Assembly: GCA_037447655.1 (NCBI GenBank)
Contig: JBBHKE010000114.1
Location: 165,058-229,057 of the forward strand
Length of the DNA stretch: 64,000 nt
Direction: 5' to 3'
Source: Zygnema cylindricum
Lineage: Eukaryota > Streptophyta > Zygnematophyceae > Zygnematales > Zygnemataceae
Of this stretch, positions 1 to 10,642 are shown piece after piece. The translations under genes and the position numbers were made by a program. The stretch's first letter is position 1; every line of letters starts with the position of its first letter. The notes below the pieces were generated by a model that saw only the letters and a program-made list of their open reading frames with translations, ran no database searches and was not told the DNA's origin.

Positions 1-12
1 TATGGGCCCACC
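1..12 (+). other. Primer-binding site of R1 (last 12 of 15 nt)
   Basis: Bases 1-12 equal positions 4-15 of GGTTATGGGCCCACC, the site seen complete in R2 and R3. It is complementary to the anticodon arm of eukaryotic initiator tRNA-Met, not to its 3' end. Confidence 0.8.
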
Positions 13-1050
13 CTCTAGGGTGCCCATATTTGATAGATCAGACTTTCTTTATTGGGAAATGATGTGGAGGGAGAACTATTTGAGAAGCATCTATGGGGCA
101 TAGTGTCTGGACAAATTCGATGCCCACATCCATTTTGGTTTGGAGCGACACGTTTTTCTGGCACCTCCGCCTCTACAGTTGGTAGAACAGCTGCCACCAT
201 CACCAAGGATGAAGATGAGGAAGGAGAAGAGATTGTCATGGAAGGAGAAAAAGAAGGAGTTGCAACTCAAGTAACACCATTGCCGAAGGCGATACCGGCA
301 GCAGCACCACCAGCAACAACGACAAGGGTTCAGACCGAAAGATCAGAGTATGAAAGGTGGAACTACAAAGACAAGGTTGCTAAGCTCTTAATTCTTAAAA
401 GTGTAGCAAAGGGCATTGCCATTCCCCTTATGCATGTCAAATCTTCATCTCAGATTTGGATATCACTAGTTAACAAATATAAGAGTGGATCATTGCAGCA
501 GCAACAGTTGGCAGAAAATAAGATTGCAGCTTATACTTATAAAGGAGGAAGCATGGATAATTATTGCAATGATTTAGGAGCATTGTTTGGAGAGTAAGAG
601 AGTGCAGGTAACTCATGGTATGAGAGACAAAGAGTGAACATATTAATGATGAAACTACTTGAAGAGTATGAGAATATCATTAACCGATTGCAGGACATAG
701 GAGATAGCAATTGGAATTGGGATGACACTGTGGGAATGATTTTAGTGAAAGAAAGCACCATAGAGCTTAGGAGAGGGAGTCCAAGTGTTCAAGCATTGTC
801 TGCAGGATCTGATTGGCGGAAGCGTGATGAGGAGAGAGGGAAAGATCCCTATCGAAACTTTGGTGGAAGAGGACAAGGAGGTGGCGGATTTGATAGACAG
901 GGGAGAGGAACTTCTCGAGGAGGATTATGTCACTTCTGCAAGAAACCGGGACACTATATGGCAGATTGTGTCAGACTTGCAGATCTTCGACTGAAAGATG
1001 GTCAAGGAACCTCAAAGAACGGAGGAAAGAAAAAGGCTTTCCTGACTCAA
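2..1050 (+). pseudogene. R1 gag (capsid/nucleocapsid), broken
   Basis: This encodes the structural Gag protein, beginning with MGPPSRVPIF and ending in a CCHC zinc knuckle (CHFCKKPGHYMADC, bases 928-969) that binds RNA in the virus-like particle. Compared with R2 and R3, one base is missing near position 66, which shifts the frame. A TAA at 595-597 replaces a leucine codon present in R3. The zinc knuckle is intact and reads straight into the protease region. The start codon at base 2 lies inside the primer-binding site. It cannot make a full-length protein. Confidence 0.9.
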
Positions 1051-2646
1051 GTTATTGATGAGGAAGTGGAACAAAAAACTGAACCTGAAGAGGAGCTTGA
1101 GGAGCTTCTCCTTAATCCGAAAAACACTGAAAAACATGTTGACATTCCACGGAGACAAAAGTGTGCTTTCGGAGGAAAGAGGGATCCACCCGAGGATGGG
1201 TGGATCATAGACTCAGGGGCTTTAATGCATATGTGCAAAGATAAGCGGTGGTTCACTAAACTGAGAAAGATCCCAACAGTTGAGATAGAATACGGAGATG
1301 GTAGAGTAGAAACCACAAGTCTTGTTGGAACTGTTGACTTGAAGGTTCTAGTTGATGGAAAGGCCTCAATTGTAACACTCTCAGACGTTCTTTACATTCC
1401 ACAACTTAGCAAGAACCTAGTCTCAACAGCTGTCCTAGATGAAAAGGAGTTTGAAACAGGAACTAGGAAAGGATCTTCACAGCAAGCTTTGATAATGAGG
1501 TTTATTTCATTGCTCAGAAGGGCAGTCAAGGAATGTTCAGAATTGTATTTTGCAATGAAAAGAGTGTTCTCTACTCGTGTGCTAGTGAGATGATGCTTTG
1601 GCATAAAAGGTTGGGGTATGTGCATCTAGATAGATTAAAGAAAATGAAAAAAAATGGAATAGTGGAGGGTATTACTTTTGAAGATGATGAGACCTTTGAT
1701 GATTGTAGTGGATGTGCCCAAGGAAAGATTCGTAGACTTCCATTTCCAAAGGCAACCACATTTAGGAGAGAGAAAGTATTAGATCTAGTTCACACTGATG
1801 TTTGGGGACCTGCTAGGTATGCTTCACATGGGGGGAAGATGTTGGATGTTAACTATCACAAATGATTGGTCTAGATACACGAAGGTATACTTTCTCAGAC
1901 ATAAGTCAGAGGTATTAAGATGTTTCAAAGAGTATAAAGTATGGAGCGAAAAGCTACATGAAACCTCAATAAAAGAGATAAGAAGTGATAATGGGAAAGA
2001 ATACACCTCAAGGGATTTTGAAGAATATCTTAAAGAAGAAGGAATTCATCATGAGAAAACTGTTCCCTATAATCCACAACAAAATGGAGTAGCAGAAAGA
2101 GTGAATAGAAATTTAGGAGATATGTCCAGAAGTATGTTAAGTGACAAGAGGATAGGGCTCCAGTTTTGGGCTGAGTCTATGAACTATGCTAATTTCATTA
2201 AAAATAGAGTCCTAACTTCAGCAAATAAGGAGGAAACTCCGTATGAGAGGTGGACGGGAAGAAAGCCTGATTTGTCTAGTTTGAGAGTGTTCGGAAGTCA
2301 AGTTTATAGTTTGGATTCCGATAAGACTAAATTGAAGTAAGAGGGAAGAGGGAAACTAGGATATCTTGTAGGATATGATGAGAGCACAAAAGGATACCGG
2401 GTGTATGACTTGAAAAAGAGAGATATAATTTTGGTAAAACACATAGTGGTGATGAATGAAGTGAAGTCCATTGATCCATTCAAATATAATAAGGAAGTCA
2501 AAATCAGATTTGAAACGGATCAGTTTTCTGACTTTGACTTTGAAAATGAAGAGAGGGAAGAGGGAGAAAAAGAAAAATCTGCAGATCTACCAAAGGAGAA
2601 GGAGGAAAGGACAACATCCGAGGCAACGCCACAATACGAAGTGTAA
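1051..2646 (+). pseudogene. R1 protease and integrase, broken
   Basis: The aspartic protease motif is DSGAL at 1210-1224, where the usual copia motif and R3 have DSGAS. A single-base deletion near 1473 relative to R3 shifts the frame. The integrase zinc part (LWHKRLGYVHLDRL, then CSGCAQGK) starts near 1595. An extra base near 1840 shifts the frame again before the integrase core, where the TDVWGP and SDNGKEYTS aspartates and the QQNGVAER glutamate are visible. TAA codons occur at 2338-2340 (private to R1) and 2644-2646 (shared with R2). Confidence 0.9.
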
Positions 2647-2721
2647 ACCGATGAGGAACTTTATGAGACACCGGAATCGGAAGATAGGGAAGCTCAAAAT
2701 CTCCCAAAACAAAACCCAAGG

Positions 2722-4413
2722 ATGCCTTCCATACCGGCGTCCGATTTTGAAGGGGGAAGAAGAAGTAGTAAACGACTTCAAGAAAGACAAGTAAATAACC
2801 AACTCACAAAGATGTCTCACCCAGATAAACCTCAAACATACTTAGAGGCTATAAACACTCCAGAAAGTAGCCGGTGGATCACAGCTATAAATGAAGAAAT
2901 GGCCTCTATCATGGAAGCCAATACATGGGAGTTGGTAGATTGTCCACCGGACCGAAAACCGATCGGATGTAAGTGGGTGTTTAAACTTAAATTAAACCCG
3001 GATAATACCATTGAGAGGTACAAAGCTAGGTTAGTTGCAAAAGGTTATACACAGAAAGAGGGGATAGACTACGAAGAAACCTTTGCACCTGTAGTCAGAT
3101 TTCCTTCTGTTATAATCCTTTTAAGTATAGCCGCAGCGGAGGATATAGAAATCCACCAGATGGATATTAAAACTGCCTTTTTGCACGGAGAGTTGGAAGA
3201 AGAAATTTACATGAGGCAACCGGAAGGATTCGTGGAAAGTGGGGAAGAAAACAAAGTTTGCAAACTGATAAAATCACTCTATGGGCTTAAGCAAGCCCCG
3301 CGACAGTGGAATATAAAGCTCGACGAATTTCTGACCGGTTTGGGGTATATCAGAATTAGTTCAGATCACTCTATATATTTATTTGAGGATGAGAATGGAG
3401 TGATATTTATTGCTATTTATGTGGATGATTTGTTGGTCTTAAACAAGTCCTTAGATAAAATTAACAAACTAAAACGGGATCTTAGAAGCAGTTTTGATAT
3501 GAAAGATCTTGGCGAAGCAAAATACATTTTGGGAATTCAGATGGAGAGAGATAGAGAGAATAGAATTATAAGACTCACTCAAAAAGAAGCAATCGGTAAT
3601 ATGCTAGAATAATTTCAAATGGAGAAAGCAAACGGATGTACTACTCCCATGGATTTGAAGAAAGTGAGTGAGGGGAGTGAAGAGGGAGGAATATTCATCA
3701 TTAATGATGAGATGGACGAGATAGAAAGAAAATTTATGGAAAATATCCCTTATCGGCAAATTGTAGGCAGTTTAATTTATTTTATGAACTGTACCCGTCC
3801 GGATATAGCTGCAGCTGTAGGTGTCCTTAGTAGAAATCAAAATGAACCAAGAAAGAGAGATTAGGAGGCTGCCAAAAGGGTGATGAGGTATCTTGTGGGG
3901 ACAAGGGAATTATGGTTGCATTTGGGAGGGGAGCACACTGACATCACCACCTGGAGTGATGCCAGTTATGGAGATGTCCCTTTAAGGAGGTGTACGACTG
4001 GATATGTGTTGCAAATTGGATCTGGTGCATGTTGTTGGAGTAGCAAGCAACAAAAAGTAGTTGCTCAGTCCACTATGGAGGTTGAATATATGGCTTCCTG
4101 TGCTGCCACCAAAGAATTAATGTGGGTTAAATCTCTTCTTGAAGAACTTGGGTTCATGAAGTCTGGAACTCAAAATGTTTTTTGTGATAATCAAGCTGCT
4201 ATCTCGATTGCAGCTAATCCGAAACATCACTTCAAAGCTAAGCATATGGATATTAGACTAAGCTTTGTCAAAGAGAAGGTAGAAAATAAAATTATTAAAC
4301 TGGTTCATAAAACTGATAGAGAAATGATTGCAAACATGATGACAAAGCAGTGCCTTCCCCTAAGTTGATTTATTGCAGAGAAAAACTGTGGATTAAAATT
4401 GAAAAGTGACTAG
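2722..4413 (+). pseudogene. R1 reverse transcriptase and RNase H, broken
   Basis: The reverse transcriptase runs open from 2722 to 3612 and keeps the catalytic YVDD at 3418-3429. The linker motif SDFEGGRRSSKRLQER precedes it. TAA at 3610-3612 and TAG at 3862-3864 interrupt the connection and the start of RNase H. RNase H keeps WSDASYGD, STMEVEYM and the DNQAA block. A one-base deletion near 4347 relative to R3 alters the last residues before the family stop at 4411-4413. All these late lesions are shared with R2. Confidence 0.92.
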
Positions 4414-4426
4414 GAATTAAAGGGAG
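4414..4426 (+). other. R1 polypurine tract
   Basis: The purine run AATTAAAGGGAG lies directly before the LTR start TGTTG, the expected site for plus-strand priming. Confidence 0.75.
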
Positions 4427-4574
4427 TGTTGAAAAGAGGTAATTAATAGTTCACTTCCCTATTTTAGTTTCGTTTTAAAGAAAGAGAGTAAGGATCAAAG
4501 GTGCGCCATGGCTGCCGCCATATTTAGAAAGTGGCAGTTTTTGTAGTTAAGGGTATTTTGGCTTAAATGATGCT

Positions 4575-4645
4575 TAGGTCTAGATTTGAACCTGTGACCT
4601 CTAGATTCTATATAGCTTATCGCCTTAACCATTAAGACGTTACAA
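4575..4645 (-). other. tRNA-like segment with A- and B-boxes, antisense in R LTR
   Basis: On the minus strand TGGTTAAGGCG (4631-4621) fits the Pol III A-box consensus TRGYNNARNNG at every position. GGTTCAAATCT (4592-4582) fits the B-box GGTTCRANTCC at 10 of 11. Start-to-start spacing is 39 bases, as in a tRNA gene. The T-stem is degraded and no T4 terminator follows, so it is not a normal tRNA gene. The same segment recurs in the other R LTRs and, diverged, in other LTR families here. Confidence 0.6.
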
Positions 4646-5086
4646 AACGATACACTTTACGGGTTTCACAAATATATAAACATTAACGAAACAGCTAATT
4701 AACAGCAGACTAACCAAAAGGAGCAATTTCTGCATGTACGCGAATCTGAACCGTGTAAAATATGTTTTGATCGGACGGCCGGCATTATAGCCGCCACGCG
4801 AAGTGAGCTTTTTGGCGGCATACGGATATAGCGTCACGCGGTGCCACGTGGCGCCACATTATTTGATACCGGAGAAGATGGGAGGAGGAACCATGGCTTC
4901 CGATATGACATGTGCCACCTTGTAGACCTTGTCGTACAATGGTCGTACAATAAGTACATCGCCCATTGTATCTTCTTGTACTTTATAGTGTTCCTATTGG
5001 ACTAGGGTTTAATAGTAGGTAGTCGTGAGTAGGCAGACCGAGACTTAGTAATATTTAGGTACCTCTCTCTCTAAGAGAGCTTGTAA

Positions 5087-5107
5087 CTATAAAGGTCATC
5101 TTTGACC
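5087..5107 (+). promoter_or_regulatory. LTR core promoter: TATA box and inverted W-boxes
   Basis: CTATAAAG is followed directly by GGTCATCTTTGACC, an inverted pair of TTGACC/TTGACY-like W-box cores, the sites bound by WRKY factors. The same arrangement is present in R3 (35164-35185) and D (18816-18836). A near-perfect palindromic form occurs in solo LTR N (58673-58686) and in M (48981-48994). Activity is inferred. Confidence 0.6.
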
Positions 5108-5318
5108 AGCCATAACTTACTGCTCAGGTGAGCAAATTCAGTGATTCTTTTTGCGTTTGACTTAGAGGGAGTCTTGTCCTCACAGGGGTGAGAGTGGTCA
5201 GAATATTTGTGTGCCTGGGCGGCGCTTATTCAGCGGGAAAGTAGAAGGGGCAAATATTATCCTAGAGGCTTTACATAGGCTGCTCATTCTGTATGTCAAT
5301 AGAGACCACATAATTTCA

Positions 5319-5333
5319 GGTTATGGGCCCACC
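5319..5333 (+). other. R2 primer-binding site (half-tRNA-iMet type)
   Basis: GGTTATGGGCCCACC begins one base after the LTR end. It is the reverse complement of the anticodon stem-loop of plant initiator tRNA-Met, as I recall that sequence. Drosophila copia and yeast Ty5 prime from a cleaved half tRNA in the same way. The ATG at 5323-5325 inside the site is also the first in-frame ATG of gag after the LTR. Confidence 0.8.
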
Positions 5334-6370
5334 CTCTAGGGTGCCCATATTTGATAGATCAGACTTTCTTTATTGGGAAATGATGATGGAGGGAGAACTA
5401 TTTGAGAAGCATCTATGGGGCATAGTGTTTGGACAAATTCGATGCCCACATCCATTTTGGTTTGGAGCGACACATTTTTCTGGCACCTCCGCCTCTACAG
5501 TTGGTAGAACAGCTGCCACCATCACCAAGGATGAAGATGAGGAAGGAGAAGAGATTGTCATGGAAGGAGAAAAAGAAGGAGTTGCAACTCAAGTAACACC
5601 ATTGCCGAAGGCGATACCGGCAGCAGCACCACCAGCAACAACAACAAGGGTTCAGACCGCAAGATCAGAGTATGAAAGGTGGAACTACAAAGACAAGGTT
5701 GCTAAGCTCTTAATTCTTAAAAGTGTAGCAAAGGGCATTGCCATTCCCCTTATGCATGTCAAATCTTCATCTCAGATTTGGATATCACTAGTTAACAAAT
5801 ATAAGAGTGGATCATTGCAGCAGCAACAGTTGGCAGAAAATAAGATTGCAGCTTATACTTATAAAGGAGGAAGCATGGATAATTATTGCAATGATTTAGG
5901 AGCATTGTTTGGAGAGTAAGAGAGTGCAGGTAACTCATGGTATGAGAGACAAAGAGTGAACATATTAATGATGAAACTACCTGAAGAGTATGAGAATATC
6001 ATTAACCGATTGCAGGACATAGGAGATAGCAATTGGAATTGGGATGACACTGTGGGAATGATTTTAGTGAAAGAAAGCACCATACAGCTTAGGAGAGGGA
6101 GTCCAAGTGTTCAAGCATTGTCTGCAGGATCTGATTGGCGGAAGCGTGATGAGGAGAGAGGGAAAGATCCCTATCGAAAATTTGGTGGAAGAGGACAAGG
6201 AGGTGGCAGATTTGATAGACAGGGGAGAGGAACTTCTCGAGGAGGATTATGTCACTTCTGCAAGAAACCGGGACACTATATGGCAGATTGTGTCAGACTT
6301 GCAGATCTTCGACTGAAAGATAGTAAAGGAACCTCAAAGAACGGAGGAAAGAAAAAGGCTTTCCTGACTC
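5323..6370 (+). pseudogene. R2 gag, broken by one stop
   Basis: Gag opens MGPPSRVPIF and reads 199 codons to TAA at 5917-5919, where R3 has a leucine codon. It resumes in the same frame at 5956 through the CCHC zinc knuckle (6250-6291). The small deletion seen in R1 near its base 66 is absent, so R2's amino half is more complete. Gag would form the particle that packages element RNA. Confidence 0.9.
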
Positions 6371-7968
6371 AAGTTATTGATGAGGAAGTGGAACAAAAAA
6401 CTGAACCTGAAGAGGAGCTTGAGGAGCTTCTCCTTAATCCGAAAAACACTGAAAAACATGTTGACATTCCACGGAGACAAAAGTGTGCTTTCGGAGGAAA
6501 GAGGGATCCACCCGAGGATGGGTGGATCATAGACTCAGGGGCTTTAATGCATATGTGCAAAGATAAGCGGTGGTTCACTAAACTGAGAAAGATCCCAACA
6601 GTTGAGATAGAATACGGAGATGGTAGAGTAGAAACCACAAGTCTTGTTGGAACTGTTGACTTGAAGGTTCTAGTTGATAGAAAGGCCTCAATTGTAACAC
6701 TCTCAGACGTTCTTTACATTCCACAACTTAGCAAGAACCTAGTCTCAACAGCTGTCCTAGATGAAAAGGAGTTTGAAACAGGAACTAGGAAAGGATCTTC
6801 ACAGCAAGCTTTGATAATGAGGTTTATTTCATTGCTCAGAAGGGCAGTCAAGGAATGTTCAGAATTGTATTTTGCAATGAAAAGAGTGTTCTCTACTCGT
6901 GTGCTAGTGAGATGATGCTTTGGCATAAAAGGTTGGGGTATGTGCATCTAGATAGATTAAAGAAAATGAAAAAAAATGGAATAGTGGAGGGTATTACTTT
7001 TGAAGATGATGAGACCTTTGATGATTGTAGTGGATGTGCCCAAGGAAAGATTCGTAGACTTCCATTTCCAAAGGCAACCACATTTAGGAGAGAGAAAGTA
7101 TTAGATCTAGTTCACACTGATGTTTGGGGACCTGCTAGGTATGCTTCACATGGGGGGAAGATGTTGGATGTTAACTATCACAAATGATTGGTCTAGATAC
7201 ACGAAGGTATACTTTCTCAGACATAAGTCAGAGGTATTAAGATGTTTCAAAGAGTATAAAGTATGGAGCGAAAAGCTACATAAAACCTCAATAAAAGAGA
7301 TAAGAAGTGATAATGGGAAAGAATACACCTCAAGGGATTTTGAAGAATATCTTAAAGAAGAAGGAATTCATCATGAGAAAACTGTTCCCTATAATCCACA
7401 ACAAAATGGAGTAGCAGAAAGAGTGAATAGAAATTTAGGAGATATGTCCAGAAGTATGTTAAGTGACAAGAGGATAGGGCTCCAGTTTTGGGCTGAGTCT
7501 ATGAACTATGCTAATTTCATTAAAAATAGAGTCTTAACTTCAGCAAATAAGGAGGAAACTCCGTATGAGAGGTGGACGGGAAGAAAGCCTGATTTGTCTA
7601 GTTTGAGAGTGTTCGGAAGTCAAGTTTATAGTTTGGATTCCGATAAGACTAAATGGAAGTTAGAGGGAAGAGGGAAACTAGAATATCTTGTAGGATATGA
7701 TGAGAGCACAAAAGGATACCGGGTGTATGACTTGAAAAAGAGAGATATAATTTTGGTAAAACACATAGTGGTGATGAATGAAGTGAAGTCCATTGATCCA
7801 TTCAAATATAATAAGGAAGTCAAAATCAGATTTGAAACGGATCAGTTTTCTGACTTTGACTTTGAAAATGAAGAGAGGGAAGAGGGAGAAAAAGAAAAAT
7901 CTGCAGATCTACCAAAGGAGAAGGAGGAAAGGACAACATCCGAGGCAACGCCACAATACGAAGTGTAA
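6371..7968 (+). pseudogene. R2 protease and integrase, broken
   Basis: The protease motif is DSGAL at 6532-6546, as in R1. The one-base deletion near 6795 and the extra base near 7160 are identical to R1. Unlike R1, the integrase carboxy half and the following acidic linker are open from 7120 to TAA at 7966-7968 (282 codons), because R2 lacks R1's private stop. The integrase core acidic residues lie in the TDVWG-equivalent, SDNGKEYTS and NGVAERVNR blocks. Confidence 0.9.
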
Positions 7969-8043
7969 ACCGATGAGGAACTTTATAAGACACCGGAATC
8001 GGAAGATAGGGAAGCTGAAAATCTCCCAAAACGAAACCCAAGG

Positions 8044-9735
8044 ATGCCTTCCATACCGGCGTCCGATTTTGAAGGGGGAAGAAGAAGTAGTAAACGACTT
8101 CAAGAAAGACAAGTAAATAACCAACTCACAAAGATGTCTCACCCAGATGAACCTGAAACATACTTAGAGGCTATAAACACTCCAGAAAGTAGCCGGTGGA
8201 TCACAGCTATAAATGAAGAAATGGCCTCTATCATGGAAGCCAATACATGGGAGTTGGTAGATTGTCCACCGGACCGAAAAACCGATTGGATGTAAGTGGG
8301 TGTTTAAACTTAAATTAAACCCGGATAATACCATTGAGAGGTACAAAGCTAGGTTAGTTGCAAAAGGTTATACACAGAAAGAGGGGATAGACTACGAAGA
8401 AACCTTTGCACCTGTAGTCAGATTTCCTTCTGTTATAATCCTTTTAAGTATAGCAGCAGCGGAGGATATAGAAATCCACCAGATGGATATTAAAACTGCC
8501 TTTTTGCACGGAGAGTTGGAAGAAGAAATTTACATGAGGCAACCGGAAGGATTCGTGGAAAGTGGGGAAGAAAACAAAGTTTGCAAACTGATAAAATCAC
8601 TCTATGGGCTTAAGCAAGCCCCGCGACAGTGGAATATAAAGCTCGACGAATTTCTGACCGGTTTGGGGTATATCAGAATTAGTTCAGATCACTCTATATA
8701 TTTATTTGAGGATGAGAATGGAGTGATATTTATTGCTATTTATGTGGATGATTTGTTGGTCTTAAACAAGTCCTTAGATAAAATTAACAAACTAAAACGG
8801 GATCTTGGAAGCAGTTTTGATATGAAAGATCTTGGCGAAGCAAAATACATTTTGGGAATTCAGATGGAGAGAGATAGAGGGAATAGAATTATAAGACTCA
8901 CTCAAAAAGAAGCAATCGGTAATATGCTAGAATAATTTCAAATGGAGAAAGCAAACGGATGTACTACTCCCATGGATTTGAAGAAAGTGAGTGAGGGGAG
9001 TGAAGAGGGAGGAATATTCATCATTAATGATGAGATGGACGAGATAGAAAGAAAATTTATGGAAAATATCCCTTATCGGCAAATTGTAGGCAGTTTAATT
9101 TATTTTATAAACTGTACCCGTCCGGATATAGCTGCAGCTGTAGGTGTCCTTAGTAGAAATCTAAATGAACCAAGAAAGAGAGATTAGGAGGCTACCAAAA
9201 GGGTGATGAGGTATCTTGTGGGGACAAGGGAATTATGGTTGCATTTGGGAGGGGAGCACACTGACATCACCACCTGGAGTGATGCCAGTTATGGAGATGT
9301 CCCTTTAAGGAGGTGTACGACTGGATATGTGTTGCAAATTGGATCTGGTGCATGTTGTTGGAGTAGCAAGCAACAAAAAGTAGTTGCTCAGTCCACTATG
9401 GAGGCTGAATACATGGCTTCCTGTGTTGCCACCAAAGAATTAATGTGGGTTAAATCTCTTCTTGAAGAACTTGGGTTCATGAAGTCTGGAACTCAAAATG
9501 TTTTTTGTGATAATCAAGCTGCTATCTCGATTGCAGCTAATCCGAAACATCACTTCAAAGCTAAACATATGGATATTAGACTAAGCTTTGTCAAAGAGAA
9601 GGTAGAAAATAAAATTATTAAACTGGTTCATAAAACTGATAGAGAAATGATTGCAGACATGATGACAAAGCAGTACCTTCCCCTAAGTTGATTTATTGCA
9701 GAGAAAACTGTGGATTAAAATTGAAAAGTGACTAG
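8044..9735 (+). pseudogene. R2 reverse transcriptase and RNase H, broken
   Basis: A one-base insertion in an A run near 8280, private to R2, splits the reverse transcriptase into 8044-8295 and 8300-8935. YVDD is intact at 8741-8752. TAA at 8933-8935, TAG at 9185-9187 and the one-base deletion near 9669 are shared with R1. RNase H keeps WSDASYGD, STMEAEYM and DNQAA. The family stop is at 9733-9735. Confidence 0.92.
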
Positions 9736-9748
9736 GAATTAAGGGGAG

Positions 9749-10641
9749 TGTTGAAAAGAGGTAATTAATAGTTCACTTCTCTGTTTTAGTTTCGTTTTAA
9801 AGAAAGAGAGTAAGGATCAAAGGCGCGCCATGGCTGCCGCCATATTTAGAAAGTGGCAGTTTTTGTAGTTAAGGGTATTTTGGCTTAAATGATGCTTAGG
9901 TCTAGATTTGAACCTGTGACCTCTAGATTCTATATAGCTTATCGCCTTAACCATTAAGACGTTACAAAACGATACACTTTACGGGTTTCACAAATATATC
10001 TAAACATTAACGAAACAGCTAATTAACAGCAGACTAACCAAAAGGAGCAATTTCTGCATGTACGCGAATCTGAACCGTGTAAAATATGTTTTGATCGGAC
10101 GGCCGGCATTATAGCCGCCACGCGAAGTGAGCTTTTTGGCGGCATACGGATATAGCGTCACGCGGTGCCACGTGGCGCCACATTATTTGATACCGGAGAA
10201 GATGGGAGGAGGAACCATGGCTTCTGATATGACATGTGTCACCTTGTAGACCTTGTCGTACAATGGTCGTACAATAAGTACATCGCCCATTGTACCTTCT
10301 TGTACTTTATAGTGTTCCTATTGGACTAGGGTTTAATAGTAGGTAGTCGTGAGTAGGCAGACCGAGACTTAGTAATATTTAGGTACCTCTCTCTCTAAGA
10401 GAGCTTGTAACTATAAAGGTCATCTTTGACCAGCCATAACTTACTGCTCAAGTGAGCAAATTCAGTGATTCTTTTTGCGTTTGACTCAGGGGAGTCTTGT
10501 CCTCACAGGGGTGAGAGTGGTCAGAATATTTGTGTGCATGGGCAGCGCTTTTTCAGCGGGAAAGTAGAAGGGGCAAATATTATCCTAGAGGCTTTACATA
10601 GGCTGCTCATTCTGTGGGTCAATAGAGACCACATAATTTCA
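9749..10641 (+). repeat. R2 3' LTR
   Basis: This 893-bp LTR (TGTTGAAAAG...ATTTCA) follows the polypurine tract AATTAAGGGGAG. The antisense A-box (9953-9943) and B-box (9914-9902) and the G-box (10167-10176) are kept. A two-base insertion near 10000 (ATATCTAAAC instead of ATATAAAC) distinguishes it from the other R LTRs. Confidence 0.93.
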
Positions 10642-10642
10642 C

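Larger units (their letters stand above)
1..5318 (+). mobile_element. R1: Ty1/copia element, R family, 5' LTR outside window
   Basis: The internal region occupies 1-4426 and the right LTR 4427-5318. The window opens three bases after the expected end of the left LTR, inside the primer-binding site. Domain order is gag, protease, integrase, reverse transcriptase, RNase H, which defines the copia superfamily. The right LTR is followed at once by the primer-binding site of R2, so this LTR serves both elements. All coding parts are broken. R1 and R2 share seven identical lesions. Confidence 0.95.
4427..5318 (+). repeat. R-family LTR shared by R1 (3') and R2 (5')
   Basis: This 892-bp LTR starts TGTTGAAAAG and ends ATTTCA (TG...CA). 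It carries an antisense tRNA-like segment (4575-4645), a G-box (GCCACGTGGC, 4843-4852), a TATA box (near 5087) and an inverted W-box pair (5094-5107). R2's primer-binding site begins at the next base. Its 3' counterpart is 9749-10641, with roughly a dozen differences by eye. Confidence 0.93.
5319..10641 (+). mobile_element. R2: Ty1/copia element, R family, tandem with R1
   Basis: The internal region is 5319-9748 and the 3' LTR 9749-10641. The 5' LTR is the one shared with R1. The base after the 3' LTR continues in frame into the pol gene of element C (Gly-Ile-Leu-Leu-Gly-Tyr-Asp-Asp), so the R1-R2 unit is nested in C. All coding segments are interrupted. Confidence 0.95.

Noticed and set aside
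1047-1316. Serine-rich minus-strand frames repeated in R1, R2 and R3
   Set aside because: They are shadows of the acidic gag-protease region and are conserved only because the sense strand is.
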